DNA of 64,000 nt from Crossiella sp. S99.2 (GCF_023094165.1 NZ_JALMDK010000003.1:434001-498000), one strand, 5' to 3'; shown: positions 8,015-16,638, counted from the first letter of the stretch. Made by a program: numbers and translations. The notes: generated by a model not told the origin, from the sequence alone.

Positions 8015-8654
8015 TCAGGCCGGTTTCGTAGGCCAGTACGACGAGCTGGGCCCGGTCGCGGGCGTGCAGTTTGGCCAGCAGCCTGCTCACGTGGGTGCGG
8101 GCGGTGGCGGGGCTGATGTGCAGCAGTGCGGCCATCTCGTCGTTGGAGCAGCCCGCGCCGACCTTGGCCAGCACCTCGCGTTCGCGCTCGGTCAGGGTGG
8201 CCAGCCGGTTGGGGTCGGGGCGGGGTGGGCTGGCGGCGGCGGCCTGCATGACGCGGCGGGTGACGGCCGGGGAGAGCAGGGCGTCGCCGCCAGCCACGAT
8301 GCGGACCGCGGCGCGGAGTTCGTCCGGGCCGGTGTCCTTGAGCAGGAAGCCGGCGGCGCCGGCGCGGACGGCTTCCAGGAGGTGGTCGTCGGTGTCGAAG
8401 GTGGTCAGCACGATGACCTTGACCTCGCGCAGGGCCGGGTCGGCGACGATCTTGCGGGTGGCGGTCAGGCCGTCGGAGCCTGGCATGCGGATGTCCATCA
8501 GCACCACGTCCGGGCGTTCCTGGCGGACCAGGGACAGACCGGAGTCGCCGCTGTCGGCGTCGCCGATCACGGTGATGTCTTCGGCGCGGTCGAGCAGTGC
8601 GCGCAGACCTTCGCGGACCAGGTACTGGTCGTCGACCAGGGCGACCCGGATCAT
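7995..8654 (-). CDS. NarL/LuxR family response regulator
   Basis: A 219-residue two-component response regulator. The receiver domain has acidic residues D8/D9, phospho-acceptor Asp54 (LMDIRMPG), the Thr switch in VLTTFDTD and Lys in FLLKDTG. The C-terminal LuxR helix-turn-helix (about 150-212) has LTEREREVLAKVGAGCSNDE. It overlaps its sensor kinase by 4 bp, so the two are a cognate pair on one transcript. Targets unknown; the membrane protein just upstream of the kinase is one candidate. Confidence 0.95.
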   Translation of the reverse strand: MIRVALVDDQYLVREGLRALLDRAEDITVIGDADSGDSGLSLVRQERPDVVLMDIRMPGSDGLTATRKIVADPALREVKVIVLTTFDTDDHLLEAVRAGAAGFLLKDTGPDELRAAVRIVAGGDALLSPAVTRRVMQAAAASPPRPDPNRLATLTEREREVLAKVGAGCSNDEMAALLHISPATARTHVSRLLAKLHARDRAQLVVLAYETGLITPGGQ

Positions 8655-9805
8655 GGCCTGCCCCGCACCGGGATCTGTGCCTCCACCAGGAATCCTCCCC
8701 TGCTCGGCGCGCTGGTGCGCAACTCGCCGCCGAGCAGGGCCAGGCGCTCGCGCATGCCCATGATGCCCCAGCCGCCGCCGTCGGTGGTGGCCGACGGGCC
8801 CTGGCCGTCGTCGCGGATGCTCAGGTGCAGGTGTTCGGGACGGTAGGTCAGGGTGATCTCCACGGTGCGGGCCGCGGCGTGGCGGCGGATGTTGCTCAGT
8901 GCTTCCTGGAGCACGCGGTAGGCGGTGGCGTCGGCCAATGCGGGCAGCGGGCTCGGGGTGCCTTCGGTGTGCACTCGCACGGTCAGGCCCGCGGTGGTGG
9001 CCGAGTCGGTGAGTTCGGACAGCCTGGCCAGGCCGGGCACCGGGGCGTCCGGGTCGGACTCGCCCGCGCGCAGGGCGCCCAGGGTGGCGCGGAGTTCCTG
9101 GACGACCTCGCTGCAGGCGGTGCGGGCGGCGGTGAGCGAGCGTTCGGCGCGATCGGGGTCCTCGCGCAGGGTTTCCCTGGCCACATCGGTGTGCAGGGAG
9201 ATCACCGCGACGGTGTGCGCGAGCAGGTCGTGCAGGTCGCGGGCAATGCGTAGCCGTTCCTGCTCGACCCGGGCGGCGGCCTCGCGCTCGCGTTCCTGCT
9301 CGGCCGCGCGGGCTTGTTTGGCCAGTTCGGCGCGCCAGCCGCGGCGGGAGCGGACCGCGTCGCCCAGGGCGATCACCGCGGCGAACAGGGCGATCCAGCC
9401 GCCGAAGTCCAGGCCCAGCACGTAGGCCGGGTCGTCGCCCTCGCCGAGCCGGGCCACCGTGGAGATCACCATCACCGCGGCCGCCACGCCGATGGCCGCG
9501 CGGGTTCGGCCCTGTTCGGCGGCGGAGTACAGCGGGGCGGCCAGCGGCACGGCCAGGCCGATCGGCGGCAGTTCCAGGGTGTAGTAGCCGATCAGCGTGG
9601 CCGTGCTGAGCAGCATGATCAGCACCGGGTAGCGGCGGCGCAGGAACATCAGTCCGGCCAGCACGCCGACGAAGGCGAAGGCGAGCGGGCTGGGCTGGCC
9701 GGTGCGGCCGGTGTTGGCGATGATCGGTGCGCTGACCGCGATCACCACCAGCACCGCCAGTGCCGCGTCGGTCAGCAGCGGGCGGCGGGTCAGCATGGTG
9801 TCCAC
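8651..9805 (-). CDS. Sensor histidine kinase (HisKA_3 / NarL-type)
   Basis: A 384-residue membrane kinase. The N-terminal ~150 residues hold about five or six transmembrane helices with almost no extracytoplasmic loop, typical of intramembrane-sensing kinases (DUF7134-like). A charged coiled coil follows, then the phosphorylated His192 in RDLHDLLAHT, and an HATPase_c domain with the N-box and the DGQG..G.GIMGMRERL glycine boxes. It pairs with the overlapping response regulator. It follows the membrane protein at 9825 by only 19 bp, suggesting a three-gene operon. Confidence 0.93.
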   Translation of the reverse strand: MDTMLTRRPLLTDAALAVLVVIAVSAPIIANTGRTGQPSPLAFAFVGVLAGLMFLRRRYPVLIMLLSTATLIGYYTLELPPIGLAVPLAAPLYSAAEQGRTRAAIGVAAAVMVISTVARLGEGDDPAYVLGLDFGGWIALFAAVIALGDAVRSRRGWRAELAKQARAAEQEREREAAARVEQERLRIARDLHDLLAHTVAVISLHTDVARETLREDPDRAERSLTAARTACSEVVQELRATLGALRAGESDPDAPVPGLARLSELTDSATTAGLTVRVHTEGTPSPLPALADATAYRVLQEALSNIRRHAAARTVEITLTYRPEHLHLSIRDDGQGPSATTDGGGWGIMGMRERLALLGGELRTSAPSRGGFLVEAQIPVRGRP

Positions 9806-9824
9806 TGTGGACCAGAGCCGGTGC

Positions 9825-10325
9825 TCACGCCATGTCCCGGCCGCGCTGGAAGCGGAGCAGGCCGGTGAAGGCCAGCGCGGCGGTGGCGACGGTGAAAGCG
9901 ATCCGGAAGTAGTGGCCGAAGACGAACTCCGCGGCGGTCTGGCGCAGGAACTCCGCCGAGTGCACGGCCAGGCCCTCGGTGAACATGATCGTGTTGCGCG
10001 GCCAGAAGTACAGCGCGGAGAACACGAACTCCCCTGCCAGCAAGGTGATCAGGCTGGCCACGAACCACCAGCGGGCCCGCGGCCGCCGCCACAGGGTGAT
10101 CGCCGCGAGCACCGCGGTGAGCGTGGTGGCCATGCCGAGCGGCCGGAAGATGTGCCCGGGGCCGACGACCTGGAAGAAGGCCATCGACTCGGCGAGGGAG
10201 GCCGGTGGGTCGCGGAAGATGTTGGGGTAGAGCAGGGCGGTCTCGACCAGCACACCGCCGCAGGCGATCATCGCGACCCAGACGTAGGTGATCGAGACGG
10301 TGCTGGCGAGGCGGGCGCGGTTCAT
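9825..10325 (-). CDS. Four-helix integral membrane protein of unknown function
   Basis: A 166-residue protein with four predicted membrane helices (about 10-30, 60-80, 86-110, 138-158). It has the appearance of the small DUF1772-like family but no firm family match. It ends 19 bp before the histidine kinase gene and is likely first in that operon, so it could be the signal partner of, or be regulated with, the two-component system. The 126-bp upstream region is rich in GTAC repeats. Confidence 0.7.
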   Translation of the reverse strand: MNRARLASTVSITYVWVAMIACGGVLVETALLYPNIFRDPPASLAESMAFFQVVGPGHIFRPLGMATTLTAVLAAITLWRRPRARWWFVASLITLLAGEFVFSALYFWPRNTIMFTEGLAVHSAEFLRQTAAEFVFGHYFRIAFTVATAALAFTGLLRFQRGRDMA

Positions 10326-10412
10326 GGGGTCCCCCTGGGTGTTCTGGGTGTTGGTGTCCAGAACGGTAGGGAGTTCGGGGCGGGTTGGCGTCCGTTGTGG
10401 ATCTCGGGTGGG

Positions 10413-10450
10413 GTACGCGTTTCGACGTACGGGTGTACGTGCCGGGGTAC
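10413..10450. promoter_or_regulatory. GTAC cluster with perfect ACGTAC-n4-GTACGT palindrome
   Basis: Four GTAC tetramers occur in 38 bp (10413, 10427, 10435, 10447). The central pair forms a perfect inverted repeat ACGTAC/GTACGT at 10425-10440. It lies upstream of the membrane protein/kinase/response regulator operon and directly after the DinB gene stop, so it is a good candidate operator for that operon. Confidence 0.45.
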
Positions 10451-10451
10451 G

Positions 10452-10985
10452 TCAGCGCGCGGTGCGGGCTTGGTGCAGGTGGCGGAGTTGGCCGATTTCG
10501 GCGACGTTCTTGGTCAGTTCGACGGTGACCCAGCCGGCGATGTCGATCAGGGTGAAGTCCGGGCCCCAGGGCAGGGTCGCCGTGCGGTCCTTGGAGTCCA
10601 GTTCGGCGTCGGTGAGTGGGAGCAGGCTGGCGCGCCAGGTGTCTTTGAGGCCACGGAGCCAGGTGATGGTGGACTCGGCGGTGCCGGGCCAGGTGATCTG
10701 CTCGCGGGGCGGGGCGCCGTTGGCGAACACGTGGCCGTGGGTGGTGGTCCACCAGAAGCCGATGTGCCAGGTGAGCCAGCCGATGGTGGTGGGTGGGGCG
10801 GGGCTGGGTTCGGGTTCGGCCCAGTCGGCGTGCCAGGTTCCGGTCTGGTCCGGGCGGACCGACCAGCTGCTGGGGGCGGGCTCCCACAGACAGGCGGCGT
10901 CGTCCAGGTCGGTGAGGTGGTGCTCGAACAGGGACCAGGCGATGTCGAGCTGTTTGAGCAGCAGTTCGACCCGGGCGGCAGTCAT
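10452..10985 (-). CDS. DinB family protein (putative metal-dependent enzyme)
   Basis: A 177-residue DinB/YfiT-like four-helix-bundle protein. It opens with the family-typical LLKQLDIAWSLFEHHL and contains WLTWHIGFWWTTTHG, where His residues contribute to the triad that binds divalent metal. Members include bacillithiol/mycothiol S-transferases and thiol-dependent isomerases, but most are uncharacterised. It stands alone between the oxidoreductase and the two-component operon. Exact reaction unknown. Confidence 0.82.
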   Translation of the reverse strand: MTAARVELLLKQLDIAWSLFEHHLTDLDDAACLWEPAPSSWSVRPDQTGTWHADWAEPEPSPAPPTTIGWLTWHIGFWWTTTHGHVFANGAPPREQITWPGTAESTITWLRGLKDTWRASLLPLTDAELDSKDRTATLPWGPDFTLIDIAGWVTVELTKNVAEIGQLRHLHQARTAR

Positions 10986-11029
10986 GCGTGCAGCGTGTCG
11001 GCGGCGCCCGGGGTCGGCAACTTGATTTG

Positions 11030-11956
11030 TCAGTCCACCAGCAGGACGAGTTTGCCGCGGACGTGGCCGCTGTCGCTGTCCCGGTGTGCGCTGGCCGCGT
11101 CCTTGAGCGGGTAGGTGCGCGCGATCGGCAGGGTGATCTTGCCGGCGGCGACCAGGGCGACCGCGCCGGCCAGGGCCTCGGGGACCTCTTCGGCAGGGCC
11201 GCCGTAGCTGGCCCGGACGCCGAAGTCGGCGGCTTGGCCGTCGGCGATGGTGACCACCCGGTCCGGGCCGCCGGCCAGGGTGAGCAGGGCGGGCAGGCCG
11301 CCGCGGCCGGAGAGGTCGATGGCCGCGTCCACGCCCAGTGGGGCGATGTCCTTGACCCGGTCCACCAGGCCGGGGCCGTAGCTGACCGGGATCGCGCCGA
11401 GTTCGCGCAGGTAGTCGTGGTTGGCTTCGCCGGCGGTGCCGATCACGATCAGGCCCAGGTGCCGGGCCAGCTGCACGGTGAGGGTGCCGACGCCGCCCGC
11501 GGCGCCGTCGAGGAGCACCGTCTCCCCCGGCTGCGCGCCGACCAGGGCGAGCACCCGGTAGGCGGTGGTGGCCACCACGGGCAGGCCGGCGGCGGTGGCC
11601 CAGTCGAGTTCGGCGGGTTTCCTGGTGAGTTTGGCCGGGCTGGCCAGGGTGTAGGTGGCGTAGCTGCCGGTGGCGGCCGAGCCGAGCACCTCATCGCCCA
11701 CGGCGAACTCGGTGACGCCGGGGCCGACGGCGTCGATCACCCCGGCCACGTCGGAGCCGGGCACGGCGGGGAACGCGGCGGGCAGGCCGGGGAAGGCGCC
11801 GCTGCGGACCTTGCTGTCGAAGGGATTGACGCCCGCGGCCTTCACCCGGAGGCGGACCTGACCGGGGCCGGGTTCGGGCCGGTCGATCTCGGCGGGGTGC
11901 AGTACCTCGGGGCCGCCGTGTTCGGTGAAGACGATGGCGGGGTTGCGGTCTGGCAT
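11030..11956 (-). CDS. NADP-dependent zinc-independent oxidoreductase (MDR)
   Basis: A 308-residue quinone oxidoreductase-like protein. GroES domain with GVNPFDSKVRSG and PGSDVAGVIDAVG, Rossmann motif LDGAAGGVGTLTVQLARHLG, then IGTAGEANHDYLRELGA. The ATG at 11956 is preferred over an upstream ATG because MPDRNPAIVF aligns with the family start. Paralogous to the proteins at 24010 and 7136. It sits 88 bp downstream of the phosphotransferase on the same strand, possibly on its transcript. Confidence 0.88.
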   Translation of the reverse strand: MPDRNPAIVFTEHGGPEVLHPAEIDRPEPGPGQVRLRVKAAGVNPFDSKVRSGAFPGLPAAFPAVPGSDVAGVIDAVGPGVTEFAVGDEVLGSAATGSYATYTLASPAKLTRKPAELDWATAAGLPVVATTAYRVLALVGAQPGETVLLDGAAGGVGTLTVQLARHLGLIVIGTAGEANHDYLRELGAIPVSYGPGLVDRVKDIAPLGVDAAIDLSGRGGLPALLTLAGGPDRVVTIADGQAADFGVRASYGGPAEEVPEALAGAVALVAAGKITLPIARTYPLKDAASAHRDSDSGHVRGKLVLLVD

Positions 11957-12044
11957 GGGGGTCCGTTCGGGGCTGGGTGGGCGGGTCTGGTCCGAGCCTG
12001 CGCTGTGCCGGGGTGGCACGCCAGCCACGATCGGGTTGGAGTGG

Positions 12045-12977
12045 TCAGCCCCGGTATGGGGTCAACGCTTGGGCGATGGCGCGCTGTTCCGGGTCGAGGC
12101 GGAGCTTGCCGTCCTCGATGTCCCACAGGCAGTTCTGCAGCACCCGGCCCAGCGTCCAGCGGGTGGCCCTGGCCCGGTCCAGGCCGAGCTGACTGGTCAT
12201 CAGGTCGAAGCGGCGGCGCAGCGCGCGGTGCACGTCGCCGGTGGCCACCAGGTCGGTCCAGCGGTTGCTCAGCGCGGGTTGCAGGTCGAAACACGGGTCG
12301 CCGGCCAGGGGTTTCGGGTCGATCGCGAGCCAGGGTTCGCGGTCGGCGCCGGGTAGCGGGGCCAGCACGTTGTCGTAGTGCAGGTCCCAGTGCAGCAGCC
12401 GGTCGCCGGGCTCGTCGAGCACCTCGGCGACCGCGGCCGCGTACCCGCGCAGCAGTTCGGCCTCGGCGGGGTCGGGCAACTGGGCGGCCGCGGCCGGGGT
12501 GTCGGCGACCATGGCCGCGGCGATGTCGGCCAGCCGCCGCAGCCCGGCCGGGGCGGGCAGGCTGACCAGGCGGCCGAGCAGGCCGGTGAGGATGGTCAGG
12601 GCCTGCTCGTCATCGGGCAGGACGGAGAGCGGGCGGGCGGCGTCCAGGCGTTCGAGCAGCATGGTGCAGGTGGGCTCGTCGTGCCGGAGCAGCCGCACCA
12701 TGCCGTCGCCGTCCCAGAGCCGCAGCCCGATGGGTTCGCCAATGTTCTCCTCGTTGACCCGCTGCAGTTTCAGCACGGCCAGGCTGTCGTCGGCCTGGCG
12801 CACCGGCAGCACCAGCGAGGCCATGCCGTGCGCTGGATCGCCGTCGCGGCGCAGGTCCCAGCGGTCCAGGAAGTCCGCGACCAGGGCGGGCAGGGCCTTG
12901 ATCCACGCCAGGCCGTCGGCCCCGTCGTGTTGCTCGTGCAGGGCGGCGAAGGCGGGCGGTACCTCGATCAACGTCAT
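12045..12977 (-). CDS. Aminoglycoside/hydroxyurea-type antibiotic phosphotransferase, APH(6) family
   Basis: A 310-residue kinase-fold protein. It contains the family's catalytic loop HWDLHYDNVL (Asp198 as catalytic base, Asn203 as metal ligand) and the metal-binding AIDPKPLAGDPCFD, both diagnostic of the APH_6/hydroxyurea phosphotransferase group. It could inactivate streptomycin-like aminoglycosides or act on another small molecule. The second gene after the small membrane protein at 13012 (34-bp gap), it is probably controlled from the twin TetR operators at 13262-13315. Confidence 0.88.
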   Translation of the reverse strand: MTLIEVPPAFAALHEQHDGADGLAWIKALPALVADFLDRWDLRRDGDPAHGMASLVLPVRQADDSLAVLKLQRVNEENIGEPIGLRLWDGDGMVRLLRHDEPTCTMLLERLDAARPLSVLPDDEQALTILTGLLGRLVSLPAPAGLRRLADIAAAMVADTPAAAAQLPDPAEAELLRGYAAAVAEVLDEPGDRLLHWDLHYDNVLAPLPGADREPWLAIDPKPLAGDPCFDLQPALSNRWTDLVATGDVHRALRRRFDLMTSQLGLDRARATRWTLGRVLQNCLWDIEDGKLRLDPEQRAIAQALTPYRG

Positions 12978-13011
12978 CAGGTCCGATTATTGGACCCCGG
13001 CCAAGCGATTT

Positions 13012-13242
13012 TCAGGCCCGCTTGCGCCGTTCCAGCACCGCGATCAGGCCGATCGCGACCCCGATCACCAGCAGCGGCGCCACATAACCCATGGTTCCGG
13101 TCTGCTCGCCGAAGAGCCACCGGAACGGCCCGCTGTGCTGCCCCTCGATGAACCAGCGGACCAGTGGCACCCCGCCCAAGGTGATCCCGACCAGCGCGAT
13201 CACCCCCTGGACACCGTCGATCGCGCTGACGCTCTTGGCCAT
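13012..13242 (-). CDS. Small two-helix membrane protein
   Basis: A 76-residue protein with predicted membrane helices at about 10-30 and 50-70 and a basic C-terminus (ERRKRA). No family is recognised. It is the first gene of the unit leading to the phosphotransferase and lies divergent from a TetR gene, separated by 86 bp carrying two copies of a palindromic operator. This suggests tight repression. Confidence 0.7.
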   Translation of the reverse strand: MAKSVSAIDGVQGVIALVGITLGGVPLVRWFIEGQHSGPFRWLFGEQTGTMGYVAPLLVIGVAIGLIAVLERRKRA

Positions 13243-13261
13243 GTGCTCTCCTCCCTCGGGT

Positions 13262-13277
13262 CAATACGGTCGTACTG
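13262..13277. promoter_or_regulatory. TetR operator copy 1
   Basis: CAATACG-GT-CGTACTG is a near-palindrome with one mismatch to the perfect copy at 13300-13315. It is proximal to the membrane protein start, placed to repress the phosphotransferase unit. Confidence 0.65.
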
Positions 13278-13299
13278 TAGGGCAGACCGCGTGGATCTT

Positions 13300-13315
13300 C
13301 AATACGGACGTATTG
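13300..13315. promoter_or_regulatory. TetR operator copy 2 (perfect palindrome)
   Basis: CAATACG-GA-CGTATTG is a perfect 7-bp inverted repeat 14 bp before the TetR start at 13329, in the position expected for autorepression. Confidence 0.7.
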
Positions 13316-13328
13316 GTAGGCTGGGCCG

Positions 13329-13913
13329 GTGGCACGGACCGATGTCGAGGAGCAGAAGGCGCAGATCGCCGAGGCGCTGTGGCGGCTGGCCGCCCGCGCC
13401 GGGCTGGAGGCGGTGAGCGTGCGCGAGGTGGCGGCCGAGGCCGGCGTGTCGGTCGGGCGGGTGCAGCACTACTTCCGGTCCAAGGACGCGATGCTGCTCT
13501 ACGGGCTGACACTGGCCGGGCAGCGGATGGAGACCCGGATCGCGGACCGGCTGATCGGACTGGCCGGGTCGCCGGAGCAGCTGTTGCGGGCCGCATTGGA
13601 CGAGGTGCTCGGCGACGACCAGGACACCCGGCAGGCGATCCGGGTCAACGTGGCCTTCCTCGGGCGGGCCATGGAGGACACCCAAATCGCCGACGTGCTC
13701 TTCCAGGACAACGCCGAACTGCGCGCGCTGGCCGCCTACGTGGTGCGGATCGCCCAGTCCCAGGGCCGGGCGGCCGGGCTGGATCCGGAGCGGGAGGCGC
13801 GGATCATCTGGTCGCTGGCCGACGCGCTGACCATTGAACTGGCCTGCGGGCAGCTCAACGCGGCCGAGGCGAGTGACACGATGCGCTACCACCTGGACCG
13901 GGTGCTGCGGTAG
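13329..13913 (+). CDS. TetR family transcriptional regulator
   Basis: A 194-residue repressor. The N-terminal HTH (about 25-55) reads VREVAAEAGVSVGRVQHYFRSKD, and the C-terminal ligand/dimer domain is BetI/TetR_C_6-like. Divergent from the small membrane protein/phosphotransferase unit, with two operator copies between. The 3' end overlaps the next, convergent TetR gene by 59 bp. Confidence 0.92.
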   Translation: MARTDVEEQKAQIAEALWRLAARAGLEAVSVREVAAEAGVSVGRVQHYFRSKDAMLLYGLTLAGQRMETRIADRLIGLAGSPEQLLRAALDEVLGDDQDTRQAIRVNVAFLGRAMEDTQIADVLFQDNAELRALAAYVVRIAQSQGRAAGLDPEREARIIWSLADALTIELACGQLNAAEASDTMRYHLDRVLR

Positions 13914-14589
13914 CGAGCGTGCTCAGAAACAGTTCCAGGGTCAGGTAGAACGGGGTTTCCGGCATCTGCGCGACGAGTTCGGCCGCGCTGGCGGTGATGT
14001 TCGGGTAGCGCTGGGCGGGCAGGGTGTCGTAGACCTCCCGCCAGGTCGCCGCCTCGACCTCGGCCTGCCCGGGATCGGTGGTGTGCACGGCGGAGTCCAG
14101 GGCGGCGAAGGACAGTGCGATGCCGATGAAACAGCGGTAGTGCCGGACCGCGGTGGCCGGGTCGAAACCGGCGCCGCGCAGGACGCCCAGGATGGTCTCC
14201 ACCGCGGCGATCTCGTGTTCGCGGCCGGTGATCCTGGCGGTGACCAGGGCAGCGGCCCGGGGGTGGGCGCGGTTGGCTTCGTAGATCCGGATGCCCAGGG
14301 CGCGGAGATCGGTGACGCAGTCGCCGGTGCGGGTGTAGCCGGTGAAGGTGCGGCCGATCAGCTCGTCGGTGATGGCCAGCAACAGGTCGTGTTTGCCGGT
14401 GAAGTAGCGGTAGACGGCGGTGGCGTCCGCGCCCAGGGCCGCGCCGAGCCTGCGCAGGGACAAGCCGTCCGGGCCGTGCAACTCGATCAGTCGCAGCGCG
14501 GTGTCCACGATCAACTCGGGCGACAGCAGCTGGCCGGAGTGGGTGCGACGGCGGCGGGTGCGGTGCTCGGGGACACGCTTGGCTGGCAC
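13855..14589 (-). CDS. TetR family transcriptional regulator
   Basis: A 244-residue repressor with a basic N-terminal extension, then the HTH (LRRLGAALGADATAVYRYFTGKHDLL at about 45-70) and a C-terminal domain of the TetR_C type (long alpha-helical sensor). Divergent from the secreted lipase gene. A perfect GTCAA-n5-TTGAC palindrome lies in the shared spacer 14 bp from its start. It overlaps the preceding convergent TetR gene by 59 bp, an unusually long antisense overlap. Confidence 0.9.
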   Translation of the reverse strand: MPAKRVPEHRTRRRRTHSGQLLSPELIVDTALRLIELHGPDGLSLRRLGAALGADATAVYRYFTGKHDLLLAITDELIGRTFTGYTRTGDCVTDLRALGIRIYEANRAHPRAAALVTARITGREHEIAAVETILGVLRGAGFDPATAVRHYRCFIGIALSFAALDSAVHTTDPGQAEVEAATWREVYDTLPAQRYPNITASAAELVAQMPETPFYLTLELFLSTLATAAPGPGGSASCHSPRPR

Positions 14590-14602
14590 CGGGCGAGCTT
14601 AT

Positions 14603-14617
14603 GTCAACGGCATTGAC
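14603..14617. promoter_or_regulatory. TetR operator GTCAA-CGGCA-TTGAC
   Basis: Perfect 5-bp inverted repeat in the TetR/lipase divergent spacer. It covers the upstream alternative ATG at 14601, which argues for the lipase start at 14649. Confidence 0.6.
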
Positions 14618-14648
14618 GTTAGCGTGGGTGATCTCTTTCCTGGGGCGC

Positions 14649-15851
14649 ATGCGAAACGGTGCGCGGTGGGTGGCGGCGGTGCTGGCGGGCGGACTCCTGG
14701 CGGGCGGACTCCTGGCCGGGTGCGCCCCGCCGCCGGCGGATCCGGTGGGCCAGGCGAAGGCCGAGGAGGCCGCGAACGCACTCCCCCGCGACGCGTTCTA
14801 CGAGGTCAGCCCGGATGGTGCGGCGGGCAGGGTGCTGCGCGCGGAGAAGTTCACCGGGTGGCGGGTCCCGGCCGGTGCGACCGGGACCCGGCTGGTCTAC
14901 AACTCGCGGTCGGCCCAGGATCGGCCGGTGGCGGCCTCGGCGGCGGTGCTCACCCCGGCCGGGACGCCGCCGGCCGGGGGCTGGCCGGTGATCGCCTGGG
15001 CACACGGCACCAGCGGAGTGGCCCGGCAGTGCGCGCCCTCGCTGATGCAGGACCTCTACTACCCGGAAATTTTCGCCGACTGGCTCGGTCAGGGCTACGC
15101 GGTGGTGGCCGCGGACTACTCGGGACTGGGCGCGGGTGAGGGGCACGAGTACCTGACGCTGACCGCCAACGCCCGCGATGTCCGGTACGCGGTCGCCGCG
15201 GCGCGCACAGCGATGCCCGAGCTGGGGGCGCGCTGGGTCGCGGTCGGGCATTCCCAGGGCGGGCAGACGGTGTGGGGTGTGGCGCGGCAGGAGGTGGCCG
15301 AGCCAACCGGGAAGTTCCTCGGCTCGGTGGCGCTGGCCCCGGTCACCCCGTATGACCGGCTGCAGGAGCGGGTGGCGGACAACCAGGGGCAGGGCCAGTA
15401 CCTGGCGTATGTGTCCAGCTCGATTGCCTTGCAGCACAAGGACTTCAAGCCCGCTGACATGCTCACCGAGGCCGGGCTGCGGGACTATGACAAGTACCTG
15501 ACCCAGGGCTGCTGGGGCTACGGCCGGGTGGTCAGCGGCACCGGCACGCCGCGGGAGTTGTTGCGCCCCAACTGGTCCGCGCACCCGGCCGCCCGCGCCT
15601 TTGTCGAGGGCAACCGCTACGCCACCGCTCCCCTGGCCGGGCCGATCTTCGTCGTCGCCGGGGCCACGGACAAGGACGTCGCCGCCGACACCATCGCGGC
15701 GGAGGCCAAACAGCAGTGCCGGCAGGGCACGGCGGTGACCTACCGGGAGTACCCGGGCGGGCATGACGGGGTGCTGCCGGAGTCCGCGGCCGAGCAGGCA
15801 CGCTGGGTCAAGGACCGCTTCGCCGGGGTGGCGGCGGGCACGACCTGCTAG
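14649..15851 (+). CDS. Secreted lipoprotein lipase/esterase (LIP family)
   Basis: A 400-residue exported hydrolase. The N-terminus is a lipoprotein signal peptide ending in the lipobox LLAGC, so the mature enzyme is probably lipid-anchored. The alpha/beta hydrolase core shows AWAHGTSG (oxyanion region), VAADYSGLG and the nucleophile elbow GHSQGG with Ser202; the catalytic His is in GGHDGV. It matches the secretory lipase (LIP) family. The upstream in-frame ATG at 14601 is rejected because it would add residues before the signal peptide and overlaps the operator. Probably controlled by the divergent TetR. Confidence 0.88.
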   Translation: MRNGARWVAAVLAGGLLAGGLLAGCAPPPADPVGQAKAEEAANALPRDAFYEVSPDGAAGRVLRAEKFTGWRVPAGATGTRLVYNSRSAQDRPVAASAAVLTPAGTPPAGGWPVIAWAHGTSGVARQCAPSLMQDLYYPEIFADWLGQGYAVVAADYSGLGAGEGHEYLTLTANARDVRYAVAAARTAMPELGARWVAVGHSQGGQTVWGVARQEVAEPTGKFLGSVALAPVTPYDRLQERVADNQGQGQYLAYVSSSIALQHKDFKPADMLTEAGLRDYDKYLTQGCWGYGRVVSGTGTPRELLRPNWSAHPAARAFVEGNRYATAPLAGPIFVVAGATDKDVAADTIAAEAKQQCRQGTAVTYREYPGGHDGVLPESAAEQARWVKDRFAGVAAGTTC

Positions 15852-15867
15852 CCATTAGGGTTTCCGC

Positions 15868-16629
15868 ATGTCGGTGCGCGTGGAGCGGCAAGGGCCGGTC
15901 AGCACGGTGGTGCTGTCCCGGCCGGACAAGCGCAACGCGGTCGACGGACCGACCGCGGCGGCGCTGACCGCGGCCTTCCGGGAGTTCGACGCCGATCCCG
16001 CGGCGGCGGTGGCCGTGCTGTGGGGCGAAGGCGGCACGTTCTGCGCCGGCGCGGATCTCACCGCGATCGGCACCGAGCGCGGCAACCAGGTCAGCGCGGA
16101 CGGGGACGGGCCGATGGGCCCGACCCGGCTGCGGCTGGGCAAGCCGGTGATCGCCGCGGTCAGCGGGTACGCGGTGGCCGGCGGGCTGGAACTGGCGCTG
16201 TGGTGCGATCTGCGGGTGGTCGAGGCCGATGCCACCTTCGGCGTGTTCTGCCGCCGCTGGGGCGTGCCGTTGATCGACGGCGGCACGGTCCGGCTACCCC
16301 GGCTGATCGGCGCCTCCCGGGCGATGGACCTCATCCTCACCGGACGGCCGGTGGACGCGGCCGAGGCCGAGCGGATCGGGCTGGCCAACCGGGTGGTGCC
16401 GCCGGGGCAAGCGCGGGCGGCGGCCGAGGAACTGGCCGCGCAACTGGCCCGGTTCCCGCAGACCTGCCTGCGCCAGGACCGGTTGTCCATGCTGGAGCAG
16501 GACGGCCTGACCGAGGAGGCCGCGATCACCACCGAACTGCGACACGGCCTGGTCTCCCTGGCCGCGGACACCCTGGACGGCGCGCGGCGGTTCAGCGCCG
16601 GGGCCGGCCGGCACGGCGAGTTCGAGTAG
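15868..16629 (+). CDS. Enoyl-CoA hydratase/isomerase (crotonase) family protein
   Basis: A 253-residue crotonase. The CoA-binding/oxyanion motifs are RPDKRNAVDG and FCAGADLTAI, then AVAGGLELALWCDLRV and FGVFCRRWGVPLIDGGTVRLPRLIG, as in enoyl-CoA hydratases. It lies 16 bp after the lipase and 10 bp before the helicase, all on one strand, so co-transcription is likely. Substrate not determined. Confidence 0.9.
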   Translation: MSVRVERQGPVSTVVLSRPDKRNAVDGPTAAALTAAFREFDADPAAAVAVLWGEGGTFCAGADLTAIGTERGNQVSADGDGPMGPTRLRLGKPVIAAVSGYAVAGGLELALWCDLRVVEADATFGVFCRRWGVPLIDGGTVRLPRLIGASRAMDLILTGRPVDAAEAERIGLANRVVPPGQARAAAEELAAQLARFPQTCLRQDRLSMLEQDGLTEEAAITTELRHGLVSLAADTLDGARRFSAGAGRHGEFE

Positions 16630-16638
16630 GGATCGGTT

